Shown piece by piece: positions 11,401-19,952 of a stretch of 64,000 nucleotides of DNA. How positions within the stretch are numbered: position 1 is the first letter of the stretch; the number at the start of each line of letters is the position of its first letter. Under the pieces are notes generated by a model that saw only the letters and a program-made list of their open reading frames with translations, was not told where the DNA came from and did no database searches. The stretch spans positions 1-64,000 of the forward strand of contig CAYVTM010000006.1 of NCBI GenBank assembly GCA_964454645.1, read 5' to 3'. This DNA is from CAYVTM01 sp964454645 (GTDB lineage: Bacteria; Bacteroidota; Bacteroidia; Sphingobacteriales; Sphingobacteriaceae). A program made the position numbers and the translations under genes.

Positions 11401-14241
11401 CTGGCATTACCGGGGTACGATGTGAATTCATTCGAAGTAGATCCGTTGTTTGTATCGAATGTAGATTTGCATACCTTAAACCCGATTTTTGATGGAGCAG
11501 GACGTCATCTGGATGAAATAACTCATGATTTTGATCTGCAAAAAAGAAATCCGCTTAGACCGGATATTGGTGCAGATGAGTTTATTCTTAATCCTGTCGA
11601 TTTAGCATTGATAGAAATTGATCCGATTGTATTCAGCACTTCTCCTAATACCATTAAAGTGAAATTGTTTAATGAAGGAAGCTTAAGTTTGGCTGGTCAA
11701 ACGATTAAACTCCAATACTCTGCAGATGGTTCTACTTGGCTAAACCCTGCCGAAACACTTACTTTCTCGGCACAGGATATGCTAAACCCATACGATGAAT
11801 ATGTATATACCTTTAATTCATTATTTAGTGTAACTCCGAATACTACCTACAATTTTCATATTCGTATTGATCCTTCTCAACGAATTGTTGGCGATGCAGT
11901 ATCTGCAAACGATACAATTAAAGATTTGATTTGTGTAGGATTAAATGCAGGCTCTTATACTGTAGGTGGTACAAGTCCTGATTTTGCTACCCTTTCGGAT
12001 GCTGCGGCAGCAATTACCTGTGGTATTACCGGCCCGGTGGTATTTAATATCAGAAACGGAATCTATAATGAACGTTTCGAAATCTACCGACCCCGGAATA
12101 CTTCCGATATAAATACAATTTTGTTCAAATCGGAAAGCGGAAACAGAGATGCCGTAATTGTTAAAAGTACAGGTACAGGTACTACAACTACACGAAATGT
12201 GGTACGTATAGATAGCGCTCAATACATAGTTTTTGATGGCATTACTTTCGATAATAATTTGAACTCTGTTGCCGGAACTTCGATATTTCAAATCGCGAAC
12301 TTTTCGAAAAATATCACTATTAATAATTGTAAATTCTTAATGGATACTGTTGCTGCGGCTCCGTCACCAAACGTTTTTGCTATTACTACTTCTGCTAAAA
12401 GCGGATTGCTTACGGATGGTATCGGAGGGTCGGATCTGCTAATCTCAAATAATGAATTTGTCGGCGGGGCTTCGGCAATTCAATTAAGAGGATTAAACCC
12501 TTACCAACGCGATAATGGTATCGTCATTGAAAATAATATCATTCGTAAAGTAGCATCCTTCGGTATTTTTACAAATAAGGTAGATGTTAAACGTATCTAT
12601 GGAAATACAATTACTATGCGTGAAGGGCTTTCATCCGGAACAGGTATTAATATTTTAATCGCACGCGATGATATTGAGATGGCCCATAATAGGGTGTACA
12701 ATACACCGAGCGCAGCTGTTTCTCTTACAGATATACAAAGCCGTCTGGGCTCTATGTTTTATAACAATATGTTCGGCGCCGGTTTCAAAAAAGACATTAC
12801 GGGAACCTGTATGTCTATGAGCGGGGTTATAGGGGCTAGCCTCTATTACAATTCCCTGAATTATGATGGTATTTCCGTGAACTCGGCAACACTTCGGATT
12901 GATATGGAGTGTAGAGGTATTCGTTTGTTGAATAATTCGGTGTATAATGCAGGTAGAGGACTCTCATTTATTTTTGAAGATGCGGCTTCGATTGATACTT
13001 CCGATCATAATAACTTTGCTACTAAAGGTAGTGTGTTCTCAAAAACACTTCTGGCTGATTATTTATCGCTGGATGAATACCGTACTGAAATTCCCGTTGA
13101 TGAACAATCGATATCTATCGATCCGGATTATTTTACGGATATAGACCTACGTTGTACCAATGCATTCCTGGATGGTGTTGCCTTACCTATTCCGGAAGTT
13201 ACAGTCGATTTCTTCGGAGAACCACGTGATTCTATTTTTCCGGATGTAGGGGCGGATGAGTTCTTTGTACAGGGAGATGTTCGCTTGGTAAGTATTAACG
13301 AACCGCTTAGCTCGAACATTTATCCCGGGACTGTTCCGGTACATGTAACCTTGCAAAATATGGGTACCAGTAAATTATCCGGTTTGAGTATTAAATATTG
13401 GGTAGATGGCGTTGGTGAGGTAGCTGAAGTAGTTGTAGATGCTTTATTACCTGCTCAGATACTCGACTTCGAGTTTGATAGTCTGATTACCCCGGGCGCA
13501 TCAGGTGTATATGATTTAAAAGTAGAAGTGTTTCTTCCGGGCGACGATGGTATAGACAATGTTTTAACCACAACTTTCTTCTCTTCCATTACAGATATTG
13601 TGGATGGGGAAATAACTTCAATAGTTAAACCTGTAAATACAATCCGTGAAAAACAACCCGTACAGGTAATTATAAAAAATTCAGGGACTATTACGATTGA
13701 GAATTTTTCTGCTGGTTTCTATACAACTGGAGGTACCGTAGTTGAAACAGGATATGGTGTTATTACCGGCTCTATTGAACCTAATGAAAGCTTATTCTAC
13801 ACTTTCGATGATTCTATAAATTGTTCTACTGCGCCTCGTTACTTATATGTATATTTAGATGGAGTTACAGATGATCTGAATCCGAGGAATGACACGGTTA
13901 ATATGATTTTAATGCCTCATGGATTGTGTGGTGACCCTATAGACACTACAAAAGTAGGTACTGGTAATATTTATGAAAAAGGTTTCACTGTTTCACCAGC
14001 TTATCCGAATCCCGCAAATACAGAGTTGAATTTTAATCTGATGCTTCTCAAACAAGGAACACTCCGGTTGCAACTCGTAGATGTATTGGGTAAAGTAATT
14101 CGTGAAAAAGAATTCTCGGGATTAAGTACCGGAATCGAAACCATTGGTATCAATGTTAGTGAAGTGGCTCCGGGAATTTATTATTCGGTAATTAGTTTGG
14201 AGGGGGCCGTAACTACACAACGTGTCGTCATTGCCCGATAA
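8416..14241 (+). CDS. Second giant beta-helix/CARDB surface protein with T9SS sorting domain
   Basis: This 1941-aa paralogue of the upstream gene has the same building plan. The signal peptide ends near residue 24 (...DGYTQ). Three beta-helix units begin near residues 28, 606 and 1173 with GVYTIGG, GTYTIGG and GSYTVGG openings. They close with DFGADE, DIGADE and DVGADE, each followed by a CARDB-like domain. Two further beta-sandwich stretches fill about 1620-1855. The last ~80 residues (YPNPANTELN ... RVVIAR) are a T9SS type A sorting domain. It is probably co-transcribed with the upstream gene: the gap is 51 bases with no terminator, although a TAAATTTG -7-like box lies at 8388-8395. A terminator hairpin follows the stop. 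Adhesin or surface-layer function is inferred from architecture; I see no enzyme site. Confidence 0.87.
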   Translation: MNRFFLKAVLLVILAFTGFDGYTQITKYLSGVYTIGGNGANYSSIQKAVSELTAQSTEVVGRVVFNIRPGTYDESVVFKPYNGASPRNFVVFKSETNRASDVIIRGQGLGTLYDNHVIRFEGTTYYTLQDVTIQNTKDVTQSNDFVSGIHVTYNRETFQPSQYNTITRCIIKVDSNFTVFSGTVWGIVFSDINNTSSPGNCAHYNTVNNNTIIGGAFGIKISGLSLAKPGKGNKITNNKIYKAYVGMEIDYNDIPAITGNIIQLRENPVDAQYGIRLRNFSGNINLSNNIISNFGTFGIFFNNVKGGAKAYIYNNIIYGKAKPAFSQGIHVVNSSNLQFYHNSISYSGPLGSDNTCFLVENSTGALPISKISIKNNIFYSTNGAAPVIVRNLSVIDTFNYNNYYNKTSSLLAVFGIATAIDKDKTSITAIRTATPGKNTASLSVNPDFPNDTTLRPNNPALIRTAYILPFILNDFENHPRDPEMPDFGADEVIRSAVDLEVFGLEKNFVPKEGQNILPVVIKNDGLLSLNGNVINISYKINNGAYTSPQQFTLTQLSKSYLKQVFKLTNNPWNIAAPGAYSLTIKVSPAVPNDLYNANDSIVLPICVGLSGTYTIGGPAGPRNYSDFTSAIAAFTCGVGAPTVFNVYPGTYTERIIFPVILGASEVNTVLFKSQTGNAADVIIVGTGTSQVRNHHVVQFNGSDYITFKNITLTNNMTGAFASGFSLINSADYVTIDSCVINLSNHAGITDRKIGVVASYPLGIDSSDKAGNHLTVRNSTIIGGSIGIQYKGLAGAERSLGISLINNSIDSSALYGINLQNVSITDVNNNKIRMKSSATATSSGIRVMGSRSNGRIMGNLTHNSGQKGIEIVTSEGVTELLIANNMITGGFKANDNGAGLYLNEVNKINVYNNSIYYDKTPTVSPTASSALYIGSGANITLYNNIFYNPAGGYVFYCATATAIRASDNNNFYADADPLNGNFAFLTGDRMNLNQLRLALPGYDVNSFEVDPLFVSNVDLHTLNPIFDGAGRHLDEITHDFDLQKRNPLRPDIGADEFILNPVDLALIEIDPIVFSTSPNTIKVKLFNEGSLSLAGQTIKLQYSADGSTWLNPAETLTFSAQDMLNPYDEYVYTFNSLFSVTPNTTYNFHIRIDPSQRIVGDAVSANDTIKDLICVGLNAGSYTVGGTSPDFATLSDAAAAITCGITGPVVFNIRNGIYNERFEIYRPRNTSDINTILFKSESGNRDAVIVKSTGTGTTTTRNVVRIDSAQYIVFDGITFDNNLNSVAGTSIFQIANFSKNITINNCKFLMDTVAAAPSPNVFAITTSAKSGLLTDGIGGSDLLISNNEFVGGASAIQLRGLNPYQRDNGIVIENNIIRKVASFGIFTNKVDVKRIYGNTITMREGLSSGTGINILIARDDIEMAHNRVYNTPSAAVSLTDIQSRLGSMFYNNMFGAGFKKDITGTCMSMSGVIGASLYYNSLNYDGISVNSATLRIDMECRGIRLLNNSVYNAGRGLSFIFEDAASIDTSDHNNFATKGSVFSKTLLADYLSLDEYRTEIPVDEQSISIDPDYFTDIDLRCTNAFLDGVALPIPEVTVDFFGEPRDSIFPDVGADEFFVQGDVRLVSINEPLSSNIYPGTVPVHVTLQNMGTSKLSGLSIKYWVDGVGEVAEVVVDALLPAQILDFEFDSLITPGASGVYDLKVEVFLPGDDGIDNVLTTTFFSSITDIVDGEITSIVKPVNTIREKQPVQVIIKNSGTITIENFSAGFYTTGGTVVETGYGVITGSIEPNESLFYTFDDSINCSTAPRYLYVYLDGVTDDLNPRNDTVNMILMPHGLCGDPIDTTKVGTGNIYEKGFTVSPAYPNPANTELNFNLMLLKQGTLRLQLVDVLGKVIREKEFSGLSTGIETIGINVSEVAPGIYYSVISLEGAVTTQRVVIAR
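9330..9337 (+). repeat. G8 homopolymer inside second giant adhesin gene
   Basis: Eight consecutive G span the Lys-Gly-Gly-Ala codons at about residues 305-308. This is the same tract length as in the neighbouring paralogue but at a non-homologous position, which makes chance conservation of one ancestral tract unlikely. A one-base slip would truncate the protein before its sorting domain. Confidence 0.7.
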
Positions 14242-14268
14242 ATAAATTTATTTTTCTAGTATGATTTT

Positions 14269-14297
14269 AAGGCTCGTAAAAAATGCGAGCCTTTTTT
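14269..14297 (+). terminator. Intrinsic terminator after adhesin pair
   Basis: AAGGCTCG (14269-14276) pairs with CGAGCCTT (14286-14293) around a 9-nt loop, followed by more T. It lies between the stop of the second adhesin gene and the convergent queG stop and could serve both strands. Confidence 0.8.
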
Positions 14298-15225
14298 ACG
14301 GTTTGCTCAGAAAGCGGATGTTCCGCTGTAAACCCTTGAATTTAGTGCGTTTTACAGCCGAATGTTTAAATAAATTCTGAAAAATTTCTTCGCTTATTTC
14401 AATCCATTCTTCTCTGTTTTTACTGATAAGCTCTTCCTTGGGATGGAATGCTTCTTCCTCATGTTGTATTGAGAAACGATTCCAGGGACAAACATCCTGG
14501 CATATATCACAACCAAACATCCAGTTATCCATTTTCTCTTTGAAAGAATTCGGGATCTCGTTTTTTAATTCTATCGTTAAATACGAAATACATTTACTAC
14601 CATCTACAAGATAAGGAGCGATAATAGCGTCGGTCGGACAAGCATCTATACAACGTGTACAGTTGCCGCAATGATCGGCAACGGGTATATCATATTCCAG
14701 ATCAATATCTAAAATTAATTCGGCTAAGAAAAAGAAAGAACCTTTTTGTTTGCTTAATAAATTACTGTGCTTTCCTATCCAGCCTAATCCTGCACGATTT
14801 GCCCAGGCTTTGTCCAAAACCGGTGCCGAGTCAACAAAAGCCCGCCCGCTTACTTCTCCTATATGCTCCTGGATATAGGCATGTAATTGTTTTAATTTTT
14901 CTTTGATGAGCTCATGATAATCTTTTCCATAAGCATATTTCGATATTTTGGGTGCTGTGGGATCCTGTTGAACGGTTTCGGTATAATAATTTAGACTTAA
15001 GGAAATAACCGAACGTGCTCCCTCTACCAGTTTACGCGGGTCTAAACGTTTATCGAAATAATTTTCCATATACTGCATCTCGCCATGATATCCATTCTTT
15101 AACCACGCTTCCAGGCGAGGTGCTTCTTCCGATAAAAACTCTGCTTTGGCTATACCACAGGATAGAAAACCCAAACGCTCTGCTTCGGCTTTAATCATTC
15201 GTGTATATACTTGTTTCGTACCCAA
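14296..15225 (-). CDS. queG: Epoxyqueuosine reductase QueG
   Basis: QueG is a cytosolic, cobalamin-dependent iron-sulfur enzyme that reduces epoxyqueuosine to queuosine in tRNA, the last step of queuosine synthesis. The 309-aa protein shows both ferredoxin-type cysteine clusters, CGNCTRCIDACP and CDICQDVCPWN. It also has family signatures near the N terminus (LGFLSCGIAKAEF, RLDPRKLVEGARSVISLSLN). The start taken here is TTG; an ATG nine codons inside (15198) would still keep the conserved LGF motif and is the alternative. The protein is somewhat shorter than E. coli QueG because it lacks the C-terminal HEAT-like extension, as is usual in this phylum. It diverges from the lipid A deacylase gene with about 30 bases between them. 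Confidence 0.93.
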   Translation of the reverse strand: MGTKQVYTRMIKAEAERLGFLSCGIAKAEFLSEEAPRLEAWLKNGYHGEMQYMENYFDKRLDPRKLVEGARSVISLSLNYYTETVQQDPTAPKISKYAYGKDYHELIKEKLKQLHAYIQEHIGEVSGRAFVDSAPVLDKAWANRAGLGWIGKHSNLLSKQKGSFFFLAELILDIDLEYDIPVADHCGNCTRCIDACPTDAIIAPYLVDGSKCISYLTIELKNEIPNSFKEKMDNWMFGCDICQDVCPWNRFSIQHEEEAFHPKEELISKNREEWIEISEEIFQNLFKHSAVKRTKFKGLQRNIRFLSKP

Positions 15226-15256
15226 TGGTAAATTTTTGTAAATTTAAAAATACCTT

Positions 15257-16336
15257 ATGATGAAAGTAAATATCGCCATTCTTTTATTATTCCTTTGCTT
15301 TCCTTCCGTGTATGCTCAGGATATGTATAAAGCTTTCGACCTGTCGATACATTACGGTGCAAATATAGCGCATAGCTCCGATGTGAAGGAAGTGAAAAGT
15401 ACCTACCCTTATGCATTGCAAGCTGATTTCTATCGTTTACGAACCGATTCGGGAATTATTAATACTTGTAAATGTTTCCCGCAAACAGGATTTAGCCTTT
15501 CTTTATTCGATTATGGAAACCGGGACCTGCTGGGTTATGGATTAAATGCTTCTTTCTTCATCGCTCCGGTTTTTCCTTTGAACACAAAATTTTCCTTTAG
15601 TCCTAAAGCCATGGCAGGACTGGCTTTCGCAACGAATCCGTATCATCCTGTGGATAATTTCAGGAATCAGGCATACAGTCTTCCGGTCAACGGTTATTTG
15701 GGTGTCGCCATGCGTTTGAATTATCATGTAAATAGAAGGTCTCAATTATTTACACATCTTCATTACAATCATATTTCCAATGGCGGTATTAAAGATCCGA
15801 ATAAGGGTTTAAATTTTGTAAGCTTGGGATTGGGAATATCATTTTATAATTCCGGTTTATTTTTTCCAAAAATTAACCCCAGGAAATTCGATCGCTCAAA
15901 AAGTTTACAGGAATGGAAAGCGACATTCCTTCAATCGAGCCGTACGGTACGCAACGGAGAGAAAACAAGATACCTGGTTATGGGGGTGGAATTTTCGTAT
16001 CTCAAACAGTTTTCAAACTTTGCGGCTTATACCTTTGCTGTGGAAGGATTGTATGATGATGTGCTGAGAGAGCATCTGGAACGCAGGGATGGATGGGCTG
16101 AAAGCCAGTACCGGTCAGGCTTTACAGGAGGTATGGAATTTTTGTTAGGTAAATTTCGTTTGTCGCATCGCATTGGAGTGTATATGTATGATCCGTCGAA
16201 TTATCATTCATTATTCTACCATCGACATGGATTGATGTATATGCTTAACCGCGATTGGTCTGTTGGAATCAATATGAAAGCCCATAAACAGGTCGCAAAT
16301 TTTTTGGACCTGCGCCTGAGTTATCGTTTAAAATAA
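15257..16336 (+). CDS. PagL-like lipid A deacylase / acyloxyacyl hydrolase family protein
   Basis: This is a predicted outer-membrane beta-barrel esterase of the PagL/acyloxyacyl hydrolase family, which removes 3-O-linked acyl chains from lipid A. A signal peptide ends at ...SVYAQ (residue 21). The PagL-type HxSN signature is present as H172-I-S174-N in HYNHISNGG, followed by a strand rich in small residues (NFVSLGLGISF). At 359 aa it is about twice the length of Pseudomonas PagL, with an additional C-terminal half rich in barrel-like strands; this long form is common in Bacteroidota. It converges on ruvB with a 9-base overlap of the two 3' ends. The family call rests on the motif; substrate specificity is not shown. 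Confidence 0.72.
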   Translation: MMKVNIAILLLFLCFPSVYAQDMYKAFDLSIHYGANIAHSSDVKEVKSTYPYALQADFYRLRTDSGIINTCKCFPQTGFSLSLFDYGNRDLLGYGLNASFFIAPVFPLNTKFSFSPKAMAGLAFATNPYHPVDNFRNQAYSLPVNGYLGVAMRLNYHVNRRSQLFTHLHYNHISNGGIKDPNKGLNFVSLGLGISFYNSGLFFPKINPRKFDRSKSLQEWKATFLQSSRTVRNGEKTRYLVMGVEFSYLKQFSNFAAYTFAVEGLYDDVLREHLERRDGWAESQYRSGFTGGMEFLLGKFRLSHRIGVYMYDPSNYHSLFYHRHGLMYMLNRDWSVGINMKAHKQVANFLDLRLSYRLK

Positions 16337-17362
16337 AGTATTCCCCTTACCGTAATTTCCTTTATATTTTATTTGTAAATGTTTATAAGCTAATTCTGTT
16401 GCTTCTCTTCCACGCGGTGTACGCATTAAGAAACCTTCCTGAATAAGGTAGGGTTCATACACTTCTTCAATCGTTCCTTCGTCTTCACTAACAGCTGTAG
16501 CAATCGTTTTGAGTCCGACCGGACCACCCTTGAATTTTTCGATAATGGTTAATAAAATTTTATTATCCATTTCATCCAGTCCATACTCATCAACATTTAA
16601 TGCATCCAAGGCATAACGCGAGATTGGTGTATCGATACTTCCATTCCCTTTTATCTGTGCAAAATCGCGTGTTCGGCGAAGTAGGGCATTGGCAATACGC
16701 GGCGTTCCCCGGCTTCTTCTTGCGATTTCAAAAGCCCCTTCTTCGGTGATAGTGGTTTTTAAAATCGACGAGGAGCGAAGTACAATCGATGTCAGTAATT
16801 TGGAATCGTAATATTCTAAGCGTGCATTAATTCCGAAACGTGCACGTAAGGGAGATGTTAACAATCCCGATCGGGTTGTAGCACCAATAAGTGTAAAAGG
16901 GTTTAAGCTGATCTGTACCGAACGCGCGTTAGGCCCGGAATCCAGCATGATGTCTATTTTGTAATCTTCCATTGCCGAGTACAAATACTCTTCAACAACG
17001 GGAGATAATCGATGAATCTCATCAATAAAAAGAATGTCGCCCGATTCCAGATTGGTGAGTAACCCGGCTAAGTCCCCCGGCTTATCCAATACAGGGCCGG
17101 AAGTAATTTTTATTCCTACCCCAAGTTCATTGGCAATAATATGGGATAAGGTAGTTTTTCCTAAGCCCGGCGGACCGTGTAATAGCACATGATCCAGCGC
17201 TTCGGCTCTTCGTTTCGCTGCTTCGACAAATATTTTAAGGTTATCGATGATTTTTGCCTGACCCGTAAAATCATCAAAAGCAGAAGGGCGCAATACTCGT
17301 TCAAGTTCGCGCTCTGTAGGATTCAGATTTTCCGATGATGCATCAAGCAAAGGATTCGACAT
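16328..17362 (-). CDS. ruvB: Holliday junction branch migration helicase RuvB
   Basis: RuvB is the hexameric AAA+ motor of the RuvABC complex and drives branch migration of Holliday junctions during recombinational repair. The 344-aa protein has the Walker A motif GPPGLGKTTL, Walker B LFIDEIHRLSP, sensor 1 GATTRSGLL and arginine finger region SPLRARFG. The C-terminal winged helix has the conserved GPVGLKTIA and EPYLIQ(E)GF motifs. Length matches the family. The gene lies 5 bases downstream of the glycosyltransferase gene on the same strand and is probably co-transcribed with it. Confidence 0.98.
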   Translation of the reverse strand: MSNPLLDASSENLNPTERELERVLRPSAFDDFTGQAKIIDNLKIFVEAAKRRAEALDHVLLHGPPGLGKTTLSHIIANELGVGIKITSGPVLDKPGDLAGLLTNLESGDILFIDEIHRLSPVVEEYLYSAMEDYKIDIMLDSGPNARSVQISLNPFTLIGATTRSGLLTSPLRARFGINARLEYYDSKLLTSIVLRSSSILKTTITEEGAFEIARRSRGTPRIANALLRRTRDFAQIKGNGSIDTPISRYALDALNVDEYGLDEMDNKILLTIIEKFKGGPVGLKTIATAVSEDEGTIEEVYEPYLIQEGFLMRTPRGREATELAYKHLQIKYKGNYGKGNTLF

Positions 17363-17367
17363 AATTT

Positions 17368-18102
17368 TTAGTTAGCCTTGGGATAGCTTTTAAAAAAAGA
17401 GCTGATCTTCATTTGTAATACTCCAAAGATAGCTTCTTTTATAATACCTTTTGTCATTTTGCTTTCACCCATACTGCGGTCGGTGAAAATAATCGGCACC
17501 TCAACGATTTTGAAGCCATATTTCCAGGTTGTAAATTTCATTTCTATCTGAAAAGCATAGCCCACAAAATGTATCTTATCCAGGTTGATATGTTCCAAAA
17601 CCCTGCGGCGATAACATTTAAATCCTGCCGTAGCATCGCGAATATTCATTCCTGTAATGATGCGTACATAGAGTGAGGCATAGAAAGAGAGCAGCACACG
17701 CGACATAGGCCAGTTTACAACATTAATTCCCGACACATAGCGCGAACCGATGGCTAAATCGGCACCCTCTGTACAGACCTTGTAAAGCTTCAGTAAATCT
17801 TCGGGATTATGTGAGAAATCGGCATCCATCTCGTAAATATATTCGTAAGTACGATTTAACGCCCATTTAAACCCGTGGATATATGCGGTTCCCAATCCCT
17901 GTTTACCCAAACGTTGCTCTAAGAAGAGCCGGGTGGGATACTCCTGCATAATATTTTTGACAATACCGGCAGTGCCATCGGGCGATCCGTCATCAACAAT
18001 TAATACATCAAATGTGTGACTTAAAGAAAATACCTTTCGAATAATCGCCTCGATATTTTCTTTTTCATTATAAGTAGGTATGATAACTAAACTGTCCGAC
18101 AT
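17368..18102 (-). CDS. Polyprenol-phosphate mannosyl/glycosyltransferase (GT2, Dpm1-like)
   Basis: This 244-aa GT2 enzyme probably transfers a sugar, typically mannose, from a nucleotide donor to a polyprenyl phosphate at the inner face of the membrane. Seen: the N-terminal IIPTYNEKENI motif, VDDGSPDGT, and the metal-binding DAD in YEMDADFSHNPEDL, followed by GSRYV. No C-terminal membrane segments are present, so it resembles the soluble Dpm1 type rather than the membrane-anchored type. It starts 54 bases from the divergent phosphatase gene and leads into ruvB. The sugar specificity is inferred from the family only. Confidence 0.88.
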   Translation of the reverse strand: MSDSLVIIPTYNEKENIEAIIRKVFSLSHTFDVLIVDDGSPDGTAGIVKNIMQEYPTRLFLEQRLGKQGLGTAYIHGFKWALNRTYEYIYEMDADFSHNPEDLLKLYKVCTEGADLAIGSRYVSGINVVNWPMSRVLLSFYASLYVRIITGMNIRDATAGFKCYRRRVLEHINLDKIHFVGYAFQIEMKFTTWKYGFKIVEVPIIFTDRSMGESKMTKGIIKEAIFGVLQMKISSFFKSYPKAN

Positions 18103-18156
18103 GTATATTTATAAACTACGAAGATAAATAATATTTTGAATTACGTATTTTTGAAT

Positions 18157-18642
18157 ATGAACAAAGCTGTTTTTTTAGATCGTGATGGAGTTTTAAACGC
18201 CGAGACAGGTAATTATGTATCTTCTATCGAAGAATTTACAATTTTACCCCAGGTTGCCGAAGCATTAAAAATATGGCAGGATAAAGGATACTTATTGATT
18301 GTTATCACCAATCAGGGTGGAATAGCTAGGGGGCTTTATACGCATAGGGATCTTGAAGAAATGCACATGCTTTTGCAACAACACTTGAACGATGCAGGAG
18401 TACTCTTGCACGAAATCTATTATTGCCCGCACCATCCCGAATATACCGGTAAGTGCTTGTGTCGTAAACCCGGGTCTTTATGGGTAGAGAAGGCAATTGC
18501 GCGTTTCAGGATAGACCCGGCGCGATCGTTTTTTATTGGAGATCGTGAACGTGATATACAAGCTGCTGAAGCTGCCGGAGTTATGGGCATTTTGGTTGAA
18601 AGCAACCGGTCATTACTCGAAATCAATCATTTAATCACCTGA
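18157..18642 (+). CDS. HAD phosphatase, GmhB/HisB-N family
   Basis: This 161-aa HAD-IIIA phosphatase most resembles D-glycero-D-manno-heptose 1,7-bisphosphate 7-phosphatase (GmhB), used for LPS heptose precursors. It has the nucleophile motif FLDRDGVLN, TNQGGIARG, the zinc site CPHHPEYTGKCLCRKP, and the acid motif FIGDRERDI. The ATG at 18157 (MNKAVFLDRDG) is preferred: it places the DRDG motif at the usual distance, while an in-frame TTG 21 bases upstream would add a non-conserved leader. Histidinol-phosphatase activity cannot be excluded, because the two groups share these motifs. A GT9 family gene lies nearby at 20.4-21.4 kb. Confidence 0.87.
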   Translation: MNKAVFLDRDGVLNAETGNYVSSIEEFTILPQVAEALKIWQDKGYLLIVITNQGGIARGLYTHRDLEEMHMLLQQHLNDAGVLLHEIYYCPHHPEYTGKCLCRKPGSLWVEKAIARFRIDPARSFFIGDRERDIQAAEAAGVMGILVESNRSLLEINHLIT

Positions 18643-18803
18643 TTTTTTCATAAGGCTAATATTTCCGGGATACATTTTTATTCTCTTTATTTAATGTTAT
18701 TTTTGAAGAAAAATTATCACGAAATGGCTGTGTAAAATTTTGCCTCAACAGCAAATGATTATTTAGTCATTCCTTGTGACAGATAGAAGCAAATCATAAA
18801 CAC

Positions 18804-19952
18804 ATGAAATATAAATTCGGAACCAAAGCAATACATGCCGGTCAGGAACCTGATCCCGGTACAGGTGCTATTATGACCCCTATTTTTCAAACCTCTACTT
18901 ATGTGCAGGAATCTCCCGGAAAAAATAAAGGGTATGGATATGCGCGTGGAAAAAATCCTACAAGAACAGCCCTGGAAAATTGTATAGCGGCCTTGGAGAA
19001 TGCAAAATTCGGATTGTGTTTCTCGAGTGGCATGGGAGCTACCGATGCCGTGATGAAATTGTTGAGGCCCGGAGATGAAGTGATTACCGGAAATGATTTG
19101 TATGGTGGGTCTTACCGTATGTTTACAAAGATCTTTGCAAACTATGGAATTAAGTTTCATTTCATCGACCTCAACAATGCTGATACAGTAAAAGCATATA
19201 TCAATGAGAATACAAAAATGCTTTGGGTGGAAACGCCTACAAATCCAACCATGCAAATAATTGATATTGAAACTTGTTCGAAAATTGCTAGGCAGCATAA
19301 TTTATTATTCGCAGTCGATAATACTTTCGCATCTCCGTATTTACAAAACCCTATCGATTTAGGTGCTGATATCGTAATGCATTCGGTAACGAAATATTTG
19401 GGAGGGCATTCGGATGTTGTAATGGGTGCTTTATTGATGAACGATGAAAAATTGTACGAACAATTATACTTCATCTATAATTCCTGTGGAGCAACTCCGG
19501 GACCTATGGACTCTTTCCTGGTATTACGCGGAATAAAAACTTTGCATCTGCGCATGAAGGCACATTGTGCAAACGGTAAAGAAGTTGCTCATTTTTTACG
19601 TAATCATCCCAAAGTAGATAAGGTTTACTGGCCGGGTTTTGAAGACCATCCTAATCATGCAATCGCTAAAAAACAAATGCGCGATTTCGGCGGAATGATT
19701 TCTTTTACTTTAAAAGATGCCGGCATTGAAGAGACTTTTAAAGTGGCTTCATCGTTTAAAGTATTTTCTTTGGCAGAATCTTTAGGAGGAGTAGAGTCCT
19801 TGATTAATCATCCGGCGACCATGACACATGCATCTATTCCGAAAGCTGATCGTGAAAAGGTGGGAGTAACAGATACGCTTCTTCGTTTAAGTGTGGGTGT
19901 TGAAGATATAGAAGATTTGTTGGAAGATTTGAAGCAGGCCTTACATTATTAG
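18804..19952 (+). CDS. PLP-dependent trans-sulfuration enzyme (cystathionine gamma-synthase/lyase family)
   Basis: This cytosolic 382-aa member of the Cys/Met metabolism PLP family acts on cystathionine or O-acyl-homoserine in methionine/cysteine exchange. Visible: ATHAGQ-like start (AIHAGQEPDP), the PLP phosphate site SSGMGA, and the Schiff-base lysine K197 in SVTKYLGGHSD. The C-terminal SLGGVESLINHPATMTHA is characteristic. These features fit cystathionine gamma-synthase (MetB) or gamma-lyase; the sequence alone does not separate them. The gene converges on sixA with a 3-base overlap of stop codons inside a perfect palindrome. About 160 AT-rich bases lie upstream, with a TATTTTTG -7-like box at 18698-18705. 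Confidence 0.92.
   Translation: MKYKFGTKAIHAGQEPDPGTGAIMTPIFQTSTYVQESPGKNKGYGYARGKNPTRTALENCIAALENAKFGLCFSSGMGATDAVMKLLRPGDEVITGNDLYGGSYRMFTKIFANYGIKFHFIDLNNADTVKAYINENTKMLWVETPTNPTMQIIDIETCSKIARQHNLLFAVDNTFASPYLQNPIDLGADIVMHSVTKYLGGHSDVVMGALLMNDEKLYEQLYFIYNSCGATPGPMDSFLVLRGIKTLHLRMKAHCANGKEVAHFLRNHPKVDKVYWPGFEDHPNHAIAKKQMRDFGGMISFTLKDAGIEETFKVASSFKVFSLAESLGGVESLINHPATMTHASIPKADREKVGVTDTLLRLSVGVEDIEDLLEDLKQALHY

Noticed and set aside
18620..18655. Terminator at the end of the GmhB-like gene (AATCACCTGATTTTTT)
   Set aside because: The stem is only 5 bp with a 2-nt loop that cannot form as drawn; the match is probably chance.
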